This document shows, one piece after another, positions 55,849 through 64,000 of a DNA stretch of 64,000 nucleotides. This DNA is from Denitromonas ohlonensis. Its GTDB lineage: Bacteria; Pseudomonadota; Gammaproteobacteria; Burkholderiales; Rhodocyclaceae. A program made the position numbers and the translations under genes. The stretch lies in the NCBI RefSeq assembly GCF_007625205.1, contig NZ_VMNI01000007.1, positions 372,001 through 436,000 on the forward strand, in the 5' to 3' direction. The notes beneath the pieces are model-generated. The model was given only the letters and a program-made list of their open reading frames with translations, had not been told where the DNA came from and did no database searches. Numbering within the stretch: position 1 is the stretch's first letter; each line of letters opens with the position of its first letter.

Positions 55849-56574
55849 ATGCGACAGATTGTGCTGGATACGGAAACGACGGGTCTGGAATGGCGTAGTG
55901 GCGACCGGGTGATTGAAATCGGCTGCGTCGAACTGGTGAATCGCAAGCTCACCGGGCGTCACTACCATGTGTACATCAACCCCGAGCGCGATAGCGATCC
56001 GGGCGCCATTGAGGTGCACGGCATCACCAACGAGTTTCTCGCCGACAAGCCTAAATTCAGGGATGTGGCGGCTGAGTTCGAAGATTTTGTTCGCGGTGGC
56101 GAGCTGATCATTCACAACGCAAACTTCGACGTCGGCTTTCTCGACAACGAGCTGACGCTGATCAACCGGCCGCGGCTCGGCGGTATCTGCGCCGGGGTGA
56201 TCGATACGCTGAAGATGGCCAAGGAGCTCAACCCGGGCAAGCGGGCCACACTCGACGCCTTGTGCGAACGCTTCGACGTGGACAACGCCCGGCGCACGCT
56301 GCACGGCGCCTTGCTGGATGCGGAGCTGCTGGCCGAGGTCTATCTGGCGATGACGCGTGGGCAGGAGAGTCTGATCATCGGCCTCGACGAAGCGCCCACC
56401 GCCGCAATGACCGAAGAGCATGCGGCTTCGCTGGCTGACCGTCCGCCGCTGACCGTGTTGCGCGCCAGCGAGGACGAACTGGCTGAGCATGCCGCCGTTT
56501 TGGCCGACATCGCCAAGGCGACCAAGGGCGGCTGTCTGTGGCTGCCGAGCGAGGCACCGGCGGCCGCGGACTGA
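55849..56574 (+). CDS. dnaQ: DNA polymerase III epsilon subunit (proofreading exonuclease)
   Basis: This 241-residue 3'-5' exonuclease proofreads for the replicative polymerase. It shows the DEDDh motifs: LDTETTGLEW, ELIIHNANFDVGFLDNEL and LHGALLDAELLAEVYL. The C-terminal ~60 residues are a linker and tail for binding the polymerase. ATG 55849 follows GAGGAAGGCGG and is preferred over the TTG at 55834. Confidence 0.95.
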   Translation: MRQIVLDTETTGLEWRSGDRVIEIGCVELVNRKLTGRHYHVYINPERDSDPGAIEVHGITNEFLADKPKFRDVAAEFEDFVRGGELIIHNANFDVGFLDNELTLINRPRLGGICAGVIDTLKMAKELNPGKRATLDALCERFDVDNARRTLHGALLDAELLAEVYLAMTRGQESLIIGLDEAPTAAMTEEHAASLADRPPLTVLRASEDELAEHAAVLADIAKATKGGCLWLPSEAPAAAD

Positions 56575-56598
56575 GTATCTGGTGTGGCGAGTGCTCGG

Positions 56599-57351
56599 CT
56601 AGAGCCGCAGCCACTCGCCGCTATCGGCTTTGGCACTGAGCAGGCGATTGACGGTGGGGCGCAGGTCCAGGCCGGTCGCTGTTTGCACCGCGATCGCTCG
56701 TTCGCGTAGTTCGGCCGCGTCGAGCTCAATCGGATGTCCGACAGCGCCAAAAGCAATCATGTTGCCGTGGTCGGCCGAGTTGAATGCCAGCGAGCGTTGG
56801 TCGAAGGCGTATTCCAGGCGCGCCACGGTACCCTCGTAGCGGCGCCCCCGGTTGAACAGATTGGCTGAGAGCAGGCCGTCGTCGGTCAGGTGCTCGCGCA
56901 GGCAGCGATAGAATTCAATCGAATTGAGCGGCCCCTGGCGCACGTCGTGGTCGTAGGCGTCGAGCAGAATCAGGTCCCAGCGTTCGTCTGTATCCGCCAT
57001 AAACACCAGGCCATCTTCCAGATGCACCTGCAGGCGATCGTCGTCGGCCGGAAAACGAAAATACTGCCGGGCGATGGCCAGCACACGCGGTTCGATTTCG
57101 ACCACGGAGTGAATCGCGTCGGGCAGTTGCCGGTGAATGAATTTGGCCAGCGAGCCGGCGCCCAGGCCGATCGACAGCACGCGGCGCGGCCAGGGGGCCT
57201 CGCGCATCAGCAGGCCGGCCATCATTTCGCGGGTGTAGGGCAGCTCCAGCGTATGCGGGCTGCGCAAACGCATGGCCCCTTGCACCCACTCGGTACCAAA
57301 ATGGAGAAAACGTACGCCCGCTTCTTCGCGGATATCAATGGGATTTTCCAT
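56599..57351 (-). CDS. spermidine-synthase-like protein
   Basis: This 250-residue protein has a Rossmann fold with the SAM or decarboxy-SAM loop RVLSIGLGAGSLAKFIHRQLP and VVEIEPRVLAIARQYF, typical of the spermidine synthase superfamily. The canonical catalytic DSTDP-type motif is instead LLDAYDHD, and the N-terminal beta region is short. So it may not be a true SpeE. It is the last gene of a minus-strand set after mutS. Confidence 0.8.
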   Translation of the reverse strand: MENPIDIREEAGVRFLHFGTEWVQGAMRLRSPHTLELPYTREMMAGLLMREAPWPRRVLSIGLGAGSLAKFIHRQLPDAIHSVVEIEPRVLAIARQYFRFPADDDRLQVHLEDGLVFMADTDERWDLILLDAYDHDVRQGPLNSIEFYRCLREHLTDDGLLSANLFNRGRRYEGTVARLEYAFDQRSLAFNSADHGNMIAFGAVGHPIELDAAELRERAIAVQTATGLDLRPTVNRLLSAKADSGEWLRL

Positions 57352-57355
57352 TGGT

Positions 57356-57628
57356 TCAGAATCCAGTCCGGGGAAAGAGCGGCGCGTCGGCGTCGCCCTT
57401 TAATGATTGCAGGTGTTGATAGCCGATGAAGCTTCGCAGGAAGTACAGCCCCTTGAGGCGCTGGCAGGCGCGGGCTTCGGGTGAGTCGGCCGCGAAGCTC
57501 AGCGGCACGTGCAGGCTGTCGAAGATGTGGGCGTCCGTGTCGGTCAGATGACACACCGCCTTCAATTGACTGATCTGCACGTCGATCGCTTTCAGTTCGC
57601 CGACGCCATCCAGATGGAGCTTGCTCAT
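57356..57628 (-). CDS. uncharacterised 90-residue protein coupled to phosphoesterase gene
   Basis: I do not recognise this protein. It is soluble, moderately hydrophobic, and contains LKAVCHLTDTDAHIFDSLHVPL and LKGLYFLRSFIGYQHLQSL with mixed helical character. Its ATG overlaps the stop of the phosphoesterase gene (ATGA) and its stop is 4 bp before the SpeE-like gene, so it is almost certainly translated as part of the operon. Confidence 0.7.
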   Translation of the reverse strand: MSKLHLDGVGELKAIDVQISQLKAVCHLTDTDAHIFDSLHVPLSFAADSPEARACQRLKGLYFLRSFIGYQHLQSLKGDADAPLFPRTGF

Positions 57629-58566
57629 GGCAACGTCGGCGGCGGTGCCCACGGGTGCGATGTGATGCGCGCCGCGCCGGATGCATCGGCAAGGCGTACT
57701 TCAACCCAGCCCATGAAGGGCGCGCCGTAGGTTTCGATGCGGGTGAAGTGTGCGATGGGCTGGCCGGCCGGATCGTTGAGCGGGTGGTCGATCTTGTGGT
57801 TGTGGCTGTCGCCGTGAATCAGGATCACCGGGCGATCGGTGGCCAACACATGTGCTCGAAGTCGATCCACAAAATCGACAAAACCGCGTTTCGGTTTGCC
57901 GGCGGCATAAGCCTTGAAGTGCGGATCGCCTTGCAAGGTGAGGACGATCAGGCGCGCATCGATTTGCGCCGCGCGGGCGAAGGCAGCGGCCATCCAGTCG
58001 ACATTGGCGGCGTGGCGTTGGCGGTAGTCTTCGCTCGGCGTGTCGGCCTTGCCGAAATTATTGTTGCTGCCGGTGACGTTGAGCGTGGCAAAGACGACCC
58101 CAGCATGTTCCCAGCGCAGATTCTCGGGGTAGGGTGCGGCCTTGTTCGCATCGCTCTGGCGAAGCACCGGCATCGGCGGTTTGCCCAAGGATTTGGCGTC
58201 GTCAAAGAAGACGCCACGCAGGAAATTCAGCCGCTCGAGCGGATCGTAGCCACCGTTGTTGTCGCGATGACAGTCCGTCCACTCGTTGTCGCCGGGGGTG
58301 TAGACCAGCGGCACATTCACCGCATCGAACAGCGCACGCCGATCGAGATACATCGCATCGTCGCAACGCTGGCTGCCACTCTTGATGTCGCCTGCGTGGA
58401 TGATGAAGGCCGGTTGGCGCTCGCTGAGCTGCGTCAGCATGGCAGGCAGCAACTGGCGTTCGGCGTCGGTGTAGGGCGTGTCGCCGATGATCGCGAAATG
58501 CCATTCAGCGGCCGTGGCGAGCGATGCGCTTGCAGCCAGAACCAGGGCGATAAAAAAGCGGCGCAT
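57625..58566 (-). CDS. exported metallophosphoesterase-like protein
   Basis: This 313-residue protein starts with a signal peptide (MRRFFIALVLAASASLATA). Calcineurin-type metal motifs follow: IIGDTPY, IHAGDIKSG, PGDNEWTD, a late LIHGDSHNHKIDHPL. The bulk is in the periplasm. The substrate is not known; homologues are annotated as hypothetical phosphoesterases. It follows mutS by 2 bp and is coupled to the 90-residue unknown. Confidence 0.85.
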   Translation of the reverse strand: MRRFFIALVLAASASLATAAEWHFAIIGDTPYTDAERQLLPAMLTQLSERQPAFIIHAGDIKSGSQRCDDAMYLDRRALFDAVNVPLVYTPGDNEWTDCHRDNNGGYDPLERLNFLRGVFFDDAKSLGKPPMPVLRQSDANKAAPYPENLRWEHAGVVFATLNVTGSNNNFGKADTPSEDYRQRHAANVDWMAAAFARAAQIDARLIVLTLQGDPHFKAYAAGKPKRGFVDFVDRLRAHVLATDRPVILIHGDSHNHKIDHPLNDPAGQPIAHFTRIETYGAPFMGWVEVRLADASGAARITSHPWAPPPTLP

Positions 58567-58568
58567 GC

Positions 58569-61145
58569 TCAGTTGACCAAGCGTTTGAGTGCGTAGAGTT
58601 GCTCGAGCGCTTCGCGCGGGCTCAGGGCGTCCGGATCGAGGTTTGCCAGTGCGCCGATGGCCGGGTGCGAGGGCGCGTCGGGTTCCTCGGCCGGCAGGGC
58701 GGCGAACAGGTCGGGCTGGCTGCTGCTGCCGACCGACTGGTTCTCCAGCACGCGCAGGCGTCGCCGGGCGTCGCGTACCACGGCCGGCGGAATGCCTGCC
58801 AGCGCGGCCACTTCGATCCCGTAACTCTGGCTGGCCGGGCCGTCTTCGACCGCGTGCATGAAGACGATGCGGTGGCCGTGTTCGACTGCATCCAGGTGCA
58901 CATTGGCGCATTCCGGGTAGTCGACGTTGACGCGGGTGAGCTCGAAATAGTGGGTGGCGAACAAGGTCAGGCTGCGGTTCTTTTCGAGCAATTGACGGGC
59001 AATGGCAAAAGCCAGCGCCAGGCCGTCGAAGGTGGAAGTGCCGCGGCCGATCTCGTCCATCAGCACCAGGCTGTGCTCGGTCGCGCCATGCAGGATGGCG
59101 GCCGCTTCGGTCATCTCGACCATGAAGGTCGAGCGGCCGGAGGCGAGGTCGTCCGAGGCGCCGATGCGGGTGAAGATGGCGTCGATCGGGCCGATGCGGG
59201 CGTGCTGTGCCGGCACAAAACTGCCGATATGCGCCATCAGGGTGATCAGCGCGACCTGCCGCATGAAGGTCGATTTACCGCCCATGTTGGGGCCGGTGAT
59301 CATCAGCATGCGACGCGTGGGCGACAGCGAACAGCGGTTGGCGATGAAGGCTTCGACCTGGCGCTCGACCACCGGATGGCGGCTGTCGATGAGTTCCAGC
59401 CCCGGTTGGTCGGAGAGCACCGGGCAGCAGTAATCGTAACGTCGCGCCGACTCGGCCAGCGCGGCGAGCGCGTCGAGTGTGGCGATGGCGCGGGCGACGC
59501 GCTGGAGTTCGGGGATGTCGCCTGCCAGCGTATCGAGAATCGTCTCGTAGAGCGCCTTTTCGCGCGCTTGGGCGCGGTCCTGCGCCGACAAGGCTTTGTC
59601 TTCGAAGGCCTTGAGCTCGGGCGTGATGTAGCGCTCGGCGTTCTTCAGCGTCTGGCGGCGGCGGTAGTCGTCCGGCACCTTGTCGCCGTGCACGCGGCCA
59701 ATTTCGATGTAGAAGCCATGCACCCGGTTGTATTCAACCTTGAGCGTCGAGATGCCGGTGCGCTCGCGTTCGCGCACTTCCATTTCGATCAGGAACTGGC
59801 CGCAGTTGTTCTGGATGCCGCGCAGCTCGTCGAGGTCGACGTCGTAGCCGTCGGCAATCACCCCGCCGTCGCGAAGTGCGGTGGAGGGTTCGGGGGTGAT
59901 GGCACGGCTGAGCAGCTCGGCCGCCGCCGTTGGCGGGGCCAGTTGCTCGGCCAGCGCGGCCAGCACCGGCGCTTCGATCTCGGTGAGCGAGGCGCACAGC
60001 GTTGGCAAGCGTGCGAGCGTATCGCGCAGCGCCGACAGATCACGCGGGCGGGCGGAGCGCAGGGCGATGCGGGCGGTGATGCGCTCCACGTCGGCCACGC
60101 CCTTGAGCGCGGTTCGTACATTGGCGCCGGGGCCGCTGCCGGCATCGCCGAGCAACTCGGCCACGGCGGCATGGCGGGCGGTGACGGCGGCGCGGTCGCG
60201 CAGCGGATGATGAATCGCGTGACGCAGCCAGCGCGAGCCCATGCTGGTGACGCAGGTGTCGAGGCAGGACAGCAGCGTGGGCGAAGCCTCGCCGCGCAGG
60301 GTTTCGGTCAGTTCGAGGTTGCGGCGGGTGGCGGCGTCGAGGCGGATGTATTCGGACTCGTGCTCGACCCGAATGCCGGTGACGTGGCGCAGGCTCTGCT
60401 GCTGGGTGCCACTGGCGTATTCATACAGCGCCGCGGCGGCGGCCAGCGCGACGGGCAGATCGTCAGCGCCATAGCCGGACAGATCGCGGGTGCCCAGATG
60501 CGCGGTGAGCAGACGTGCGCCATTGGCGCTGTCGAACTGCCAGTCGGGCATTTTCTGCAGCGCCGGGGCGAGCGACTCGATCAGTGGCAGGCGCAGGGCG
60601 TCAGAGATCAACACCTCGGCGGGGCGCAGGCGTTCGAACTGGGTTTGCAGTTGTTCGGGCGCGCACTCGAGCAGGCGCAGGTCGCCGTTGGCGAGGTTGA
60701 GCCAGGCCAGACCCAGCGTGCCGCGATGCACATGGGCGCACAGCAGCAGCGCGTCGCGCCGGTCGTCCATCAAGGCCGCGTCGGTGACGGTGCCGGGGGT
60801 GACGATGCGCGCTACGGCGCGCTCCATCGGCCCCTTGGTGGTGGCCGGGTCGCCCACTTGCTCGGCGATGACGATCGACTCGCCCATTTTCACCAGCCGC
60901 GCCAGATATTGCTCGACGGCGTGGTAAGGCACGCCCGCCATCTTGATTGGCTCGCCGGCCGACTTGCCGCGGGTGGTCAGGGTAATGTCGAGCAGACGGG
61001 CGGCTTTCTCGGCGTCTTCAAAAAACAGCTCGTAGAAATCGCCCATCCGGTAAAACAGCAGCAGCGCCGGGTACTGCGCCTTGAGCGCCAGGTACTGCTG
61101 CATCATGGGGGTGTGCCCCTCCGCCGAGCGGAGCGCGGTGTTCAT
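58569..61145 (-). CDS. mutS: DNA mismatch repair protein MutS
   Basis: This 858-residue mismatch sensor has the Phe-x-Glu mismatch-reading motif in [11 protein letters not shown] near residue 35, connector and lever domains, and the ATPase domain with [33 protein letters not shown] and [10 protein letters not shown] helix-turn-helix ending in [12 protein letters not shown] follows. The start MNTALRS at 61145 is 14 bp after the suhB stop; a second candidate, MMQQY, lies 13 codons in. Confidence 0.96.
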   Translation of the reverse strand: MNTALRSAEGHTPMMQQYLALKAQYPALLLFYRMGDFYELFFEDAEKAARLLDITLTTRGKSAGEPIKMAGVPYHAVEQYLARLVKMGESIVIAEQVGDPATTKGPMERAVARIVTPGTVTDAALMDDRRDALLLCAHVHRGTLGLAWLNLANGDLRLLECAPEQLQTQFERLRPAEVLISDALRLPLIESLAPALQKMPDWQFDSANGARLLTAHLGTRDLSGYGADDLPVALAAAAALYEYASGTQQQSLRHVTGIRVEHESEYIRLDAATRRNLELTETLRGEASPTLLSCLDTCVTSMGSRWLRHAIHHPLRDRAAVTARHAAVAELLGDAGSGPGANVRTALKGVADVERITARIALRSARPRDLSALRDTLARLPTLCASLTEIEAPVLAALAEQLAPPTAAAELLSRAITPEPSTALRDGGVIADGYDVDLDELRGIQNNCGQFLIEMEVRERERTGISTLKVEYNRVHGFYIEIGRVHGDKVPDDYRRRQTLKNAERYITPELKAFEDKALSAQDRAQAREKALYETILDTLAGDIPELQRVARAIATLDALAALAESARRYDYCCPVLSDQPGLELIDSRHPVVERQVEAFIANRCSLSPTRRMLMITGPNMGGKSTFMRQVALITLMAHIGSFVPAQHARIGPIDAIFTRIGASDDLASGRSTFMVEMTEAAAILHGATEHSLVLMDEIGRGTSTFDGLALAFAIARQLLEKNRSLTLFATHYFELTRVNVDYPECANVHLDAVEHGHRIVFMHAVEDGPASQSYGIEVAALAGIPPAVVRDARRRLRVLENQSVGSSSQPDLFAALPAEEPDAPSHPAIGALANLDPDALSPREALEQLYALKRLVN

Positions 61146-61159
61146 GGGCGCAGACACCC

Positions 61160-61966
61160 TCAGGCGGTCATGCCGACAGGGCGGTGGGCCTGGATGATGG
61201 GCAGCATCTGGACGAAGACCTTGGGCGTGGCGGCGATGATATTGCCGGTGTTGAGGTAGTCCGATTCGCCAGACAGGTCGCTGACCAGGCCGCCGGCCTC
61301 TTGCACCAGCAGGGCGCCCGCGGCGATGTCCCAGATCGACAGACCCATTTCCCAGAAACCATCGACGCGACCCGACGCAACATAGGCCAGATCGAGCGAT
61401 GCGGCGCCAGGGCGGCGGATGCCGGCCGTTTTCTGGCACAGCTCGCGGAACATGCCGAGATAGGCGTCGATATTGTCGAGCTCGCGGAACGGGAAGCCGG
61501 TGGCGAGCAGTGAGTCGGCCAGCTTGGTACGGCGCGAGACGCGGATACGGCGCTCGTTCAGATAGGCACCACGGCCTTTTGAGGCGGTGAACAACTCGTT
61601 GCGCACCGGATCGTAAACCACCGCTTGCTCGACCACGCCTTCGCGCGCCAGGGCGATTGAAATCGCGTACTGAGGAAAGCCGTGAATGAAGTTGGTGGTG
61701 CCGTCGAGCGGGTCGATGATCCACTGGTATTCACTGTCGGCATTGCCGGCGGCCTGGCCGGATTCTTCTGCTAAGATCCCATGCCCCGGGTAGGCGTCGA
61801 GCAGCACTTCAATGATGGCGGCTTCCGCGGCGCGATCGACCTCGGTAACGAAATCGTTGGCGGCTTTGGTCTCGACACGAATACGATCGATATCACTGGC
61901 GGCGCGGTTGATGGTCGTGCCCGCGCGGCGAGCGGCCTTGACGGCGATGGTGAGGATGGGATGCAT
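61160..61966 (-). CDS. suhB: inositol-1-monophosphatase SuhB
   Basis: This 268-residue Mg-dependent phosphatase also takes part in rRNA transcription antitermination in E. coli. Motifs seen: [24 protein letters not shown] and [15 protein letters not shown], which supply the metal ligands. It begins [13 protein letters not shown]. It leads the minus-strand set with mutS and is divergent from trmJ with 60 bp between, as in other proteobacteria. Confidence 0.94.
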   Translation of the reverse strand: MHPILTIAVKAARRAGTTINRAASDIDRIRVETKAANDFVTEVDRAAEAAIIEVLLDAYPGHGILAEESGQAAGNADSEYQWIIDPLDGTTNFIHGFPQYAISIALAREGVVEQAVVYDPVRNELFTASKGRGAYLNERRIRVSRRTKLADSLLATGFPFRELDNIDAYLGMFRELCQKTAGIRRPGAASLDLAYVASGRVDGFWEMGLSIWDIAAGALLVQEAGGLVSDLSGESDYLNTGNIIAATPKVFVQMLPIIQAHRPVGMTA

Positions 61967-62026
61967 TACAGTCCGTTGAACAGGCATGTGCCCGTTCGCA
62001 AAAATTGAAAAACCACAAATTCTAGT

Positions 62027-62755
62027 ATGAATGAAGCCAGTCTGCTTGACCGTGTGCGTATTGTGCTCACACGCACCAGCCATCCCGGCAACATCGGGGG
62101 GGCTGCACGCGCCATGAAAACCATGGGTTTGTCCCGCCTTGTGCTGGTCAGCCCCCATGTTTTTCCGAGCGAGATTGCTACCGCGCGCGCTTCGGGCGCC
62201 AACGATGTGCTGGAGAACGCCCAGATCGTCGGCTCGCTCGAAGAGGCCTTGTCGGGCACGGTGTTCAGCGCCGCCATGACAGCGCGACGGCGGGAGCTGT
62301 CGCTGCCCATGCAATGGTCGCGCGAGGCGGTCGGCACGGTGACCCGTTACGCCGCGCAAGGCGATGTGGCCTTGGTGTTTGGCAACGAGTCCAGCGGCAT
62401 GACCAACGAAGAACTGGCCTTGTGCCACCTGCCGGTGATGATCCCGGCCAATGCCGAGTACAGCTCTCTCAACCTGGCCGCTGCGGTGCAGATCCTGTGC
62501 TACGAGATGCGGATGGCCTGCCTGGCGCGACCCGACGCGCCGGATGGCGCCGGCGTGTCGGCAGAATTCGATGAGGTGGAAGGTTTTTACGGCCACCTTG
62601 AGCAGGCCATGATCGAGAGCGGATTTCACGATCCGGCCAATCCACGAAAGCTGATGCCGCGGCTGCGTCGCCTGTTCGGCCGGGTGCGGCTGGAGAAGGA
62701 AGAGGTCGGGATTCTGCGCGGTATCCTCAGTGCGCTTCAGCGTAAAGTCGATTAA
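62027..62755 (+). CDS. trmJ: tRNA (cytidine/uridine-32-2'-O)-methyltransferase TrmJ
   Basis: This 242-residue SPOUT enzyme methylates the ribose of residue 32 in tRNAs. It has the trefoil-knot motifs [32 protein letters not shown] and [18 protein letters not shown], plus the C-terminal extension typical of TrmJ. It is divergent from suhB and followed by a weak hairpin and cysE. Confidence 0.93.
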   Translation: MNEASLLDRVRIVLTRTSHPGNIGGAARAMKTMGLSRLVLVSPHVFPSEIATARASGANDVLENAQIVGSLEEALSGTVFSAAMTARRRELSLPMQWSREAVGTVTRYAAQGDVALVFGNESSGMTNEELALCHLPVMIPANAEYSSLNLAAAVQILCYEMRMACLARPDAPDGAGVSAEFDEVEGFYGHLEQAMIESGFHDPANPRKLMPRLRRLFGRVRLEKEEVGILRGILSALQRKVD

Positions 62756-62773
62756 AATAGTCGGACTTTTTTG

Positions 62774-62798
62774 GGCGCTCGCCAAGGTGGGCGCCTTT
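62774..62798 (+). terminator. weak terminator-like hairpin after trmJ
   Basis: GGCGC pairs with GCGCC, with a possible inner extension, followed by TTTCGTTT. It lies in the 69-bp gap between trmJ and cysE. Confidence 0.4.
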
Positions 62799-62824
62799 CG
62801 TTTGCCAAATCTTTGGAGGGGCGC

Positions 62825-63580
62825 ATGTTCAGTCGCTTGCGGGAAGATATCAACAGTGTCATGAGCCGTGACCCCGCGTCACGCTCAGCGCTCGAGGTGC
62901 TGACCTGTTATCCCGGCGTGCATGCCCTGATGTTCCATCGTCTCGCTCACGCAGCGTGGACCCGAAAGCTCTACTGGCTTGGCCGCTTTATCAGCCATAT
63001 CAGCCGCTGGCTGACCGGTATCGAGATTCATCCGGGGGCGGTGATCGGTCGGCGCGTGTTTATTGATCACGGCATGGGTGTGGTGATCGGTGAAACAGCG
63101 GAGCTCGGCGACGATTGCACTATTTATCAAGGCGTCACGCTGGGCGGCACCTCGCTATATCGCGGTGCCAAGCGGCATCCCACGCTCGGCAAGGGTGTGG
63201 TGATTGGCGCGGGCGCACAAGTGCTCGGCGGTTTTACCGTGGGCGACGGCGCCAAGGTGGGCTCCAACGCGGTGGTGGTCAAGCCGGTGCCCGAAGGGGC
63301 GACCGCGGTCGGCAACCCGGCGCGGATCATCGACCGTGAGCGCGATGACGCGCGTGAGCAGAAGGCCGAAGCCATGGGCTTTTCGGCCTACGGTGTGACG
63401 CGCGATATGGACGATCCGATGGCCAAGGCAATCCATGGTCTGCTCGATCACGCCGTCGAAACGGATCGGCGTCTGGCGCTCATGATTCAACGTCTTGAAG
63501 CCGCCGGCGTGCCCGTCAATGGTGATGGTGAATCGGCTGACAGCTTCGATGCGGAGCGCCTGGGCAAGATGGTCGATTAG
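62825..63580 (+). CDS. cysE: serine O-acetyltransferase
   Basis: This 251-residue left-handed beta-helix enzyme acetylates serine for cysteine synthesis. It shows the hexapeptide repeat core [32 protein letters not shown] and [24 protein letters not shown]. The N-terminal region is short, like the epsC/cysE type next to isc genes. A GGAGGGG lies 7 bp before ATG 62825. It supplies cysteine for the Fe-S cluster machinery implied by iscR downstream. Confidence 0.94.
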   Translation: MFSRLREDINSVMSRDPASRSALEVLTCYPGVHALMFHRLAHAAWTRKLYWLGRFISHISRWLTGIEIHPGAVIGRRVFIDHGMGVVIGETAELGDDCTIYQGVTLGGTSLYRGAKRHPTLGKGVVIGAGAQVLGGFTVGDGAKVGSNAVVVKPVPEGATAVGNPARIIDRERDDAREQKAEAMGFSAYGVTRDMDDPMAKAIHGLLDHAVETDRRLALMIQRLEAAGVPVNGDGESADSFDAERLGKMVD

Positions 63581-63591
63581 GGCGGGGGGTA

Positions 63592-63644
63592 ATAGTTGAT
63601 CGAAGTAGTCGGGTACTGTATTGTCGACTAGATAATTCAGGTAT
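63592..63644 (+). promoter_or_regulatory. iscR promoter with two IscR type-1 boxes
   Basis: Two 25-bp stretches, 63592-63616 and 63620-63644, each match 21 of 25 positions of the [2Fe-2S]-IscR type-1 consensus (ATAsyyGACTr...yAGTCrrsTAT). The first covers a -35-like TTGATC (63596) and the second covers a -10-like TATTGT (63619), which are 17 bp apart. This is the arrangement expected for autorepression of iscR. Confidence 0.8.
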
Positions 63645-63665
63645 TCGAGCTGCGAGGGCATTGCA

Positions 63666-64000
63666 ATGAGACTGACGACCAAAGGCCGGTTCGCCGTGAC
63701 CGCAATGATCGACTTGGCGTTGCGCCAGGACGGCGGGCCCGTAACGCTCGCAGGCATCGCTGAGCGACAGAGTATTTCGCTGTCTTATCTCGAGCAGCTT
63801 TTTGGCAAATTGCGCCGCCACAACCTGGTGTCCAGCGTGCGTGGCCCCGGTGGCGGGTATTGCCTCGCCAAGCCGATGGCGGAATTGACGGTGGCGAACA
63901 TCATTGTCGCCGTCGATGAGCCGCTGGACGCGACGCAGTGTGGCGGCAAGCAAAATTGCCACGACGAACACCGCTGCATGACCCACGACCTGTGGACCAA
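63666..64000 (+). CDS. iscR: Fe-S cluster regulator IscR (3' end outside window)
   Basis: The first 111 residues of a Rrf2-type regulator are in the window. The winged-helix region holds [19 protein letters not shown] and [24 protein letters not shown]. The [2Fe-2S] ligands Cys92, Cys98, Cys104 and His107 are all present at the same positions as in E. coli IscR. The gene should be followed by iscSUA beyond the window. It is preceded by two matching IscR boxes. Confidence 0.95.
   Translation, partial: MRLTTKGRFAVTAMIDLALRQDGGPVTLAGIAERQSISLSYLEQLFGKLRRHNLVSSVRGPGGGYCLAKPMAELTVANIIVAVDEPLDATQCGGKQNCHDEHRCMTHDLWT

Noticed and set aside
58599-61259. An 886-codon open frame antisense to mutS
   Set aside because: It is an antisense shadow; mutS motifs are complete on the other strand.

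Overview
The window is dense, GC-rich chromosome of a free-living betaproteobacterium, most likely of the Rhodocyclales (Azoarcus/Thauera/Zoogloea relatives). The basis is inference from gene content: phaC-phaB-phaB-phaR followed by rimO, PEP-CTERM proteins, a DUF3567 protein next to greB, a class II ribonucleotide reductase, a bidirectional NiFe hydrogenase and proteobacterial gene orders (bamD/rluD/pgeF, gloB-yafS-rnhA-dnaQ, suhB/trmJ/iscR). No insertion sequence, phage, integrase or CRISPR array was seen.

Layout. 1-2469: three same-strand genes with a metal theme (the end of a HupE/UreJ-type permease, a His-rich membrane-anchored protein, and a DMT permease with a long His-rich tail). 2707-5574: cobalamin-dependent ribonucleotide reductase behind an NrdR-box-like palindrome. 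6002-8814: HD-GYP protein translationally coupled to a histidine kinase. 8903-13970: compact hoxFUYHW hydrogenase operon. 13967-17492 (minus strand): HDOD protein, CDF cation exporter and an uncharacterised protein with a possible PilZ-like C-terminus. 17582-22696: housekeeping and small genes (EEP hydrolase, DUF2189, alpha/beta hydrolase, OAH sulfhydrylase, DUF465, DUF3567, greB). 22860-27537: chemoreceptor with a FliA-type promoter, methyltransferase, and htpG with a consensus RpoH promoter. 27624-30445: two divergent PEP-CTERM genes, one an ExeM/NucH-like nuclease. 30450-38768: ClC channel, LysE exporter, hydroxyacyl-CoA dehydrogenase, manC, bamD, rluD, pgeF. 38836-43063: polyhydroxybutyrate genes. 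43101-46832: rimO, patatin and FAD oxidase. 46861-47666: a tandemly duplicated tRNA Ala-Glu-Asp cassette ending in a strong terminator. 48350-52730: peroxiredoxin overlapping slyD, a double-ATPase ABC protein and MltD. 52881-56574: diguanylate cyclase response regulator, then gloB/yafS/rnhA/dnaQ. 56599-61966 (minus): a suhB-mutS-phosphoesterase-unknown-SpeE-like operon. 62027-64000: trmJ, cysE and iscR (cut by the window end).

How the genes fit together. Nickel and cobalt recur: NiFe hydrogenase, B12-dependent NrdJ, HupE-type permease, His-rich proteins, a CDF exporter and SlyD. The hydrogenase operon carries its own protease HoxW, but no hyp maturation genes lie in the window. c-di-GMP-type signalling recurs (HD-GYP, GGDEF response regulator, possible PilZ). 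Carbon storage is represented by phaC, two phaB paralogues and the regulator phaR. The most attractive candidates for something undescribed are the His-rich three-gene metal cassette, the unknown protein at 15894-17492, the coupled 90-residue unknown at 57356-57628, and the structured spacer in the duplicated tRNA cassette.
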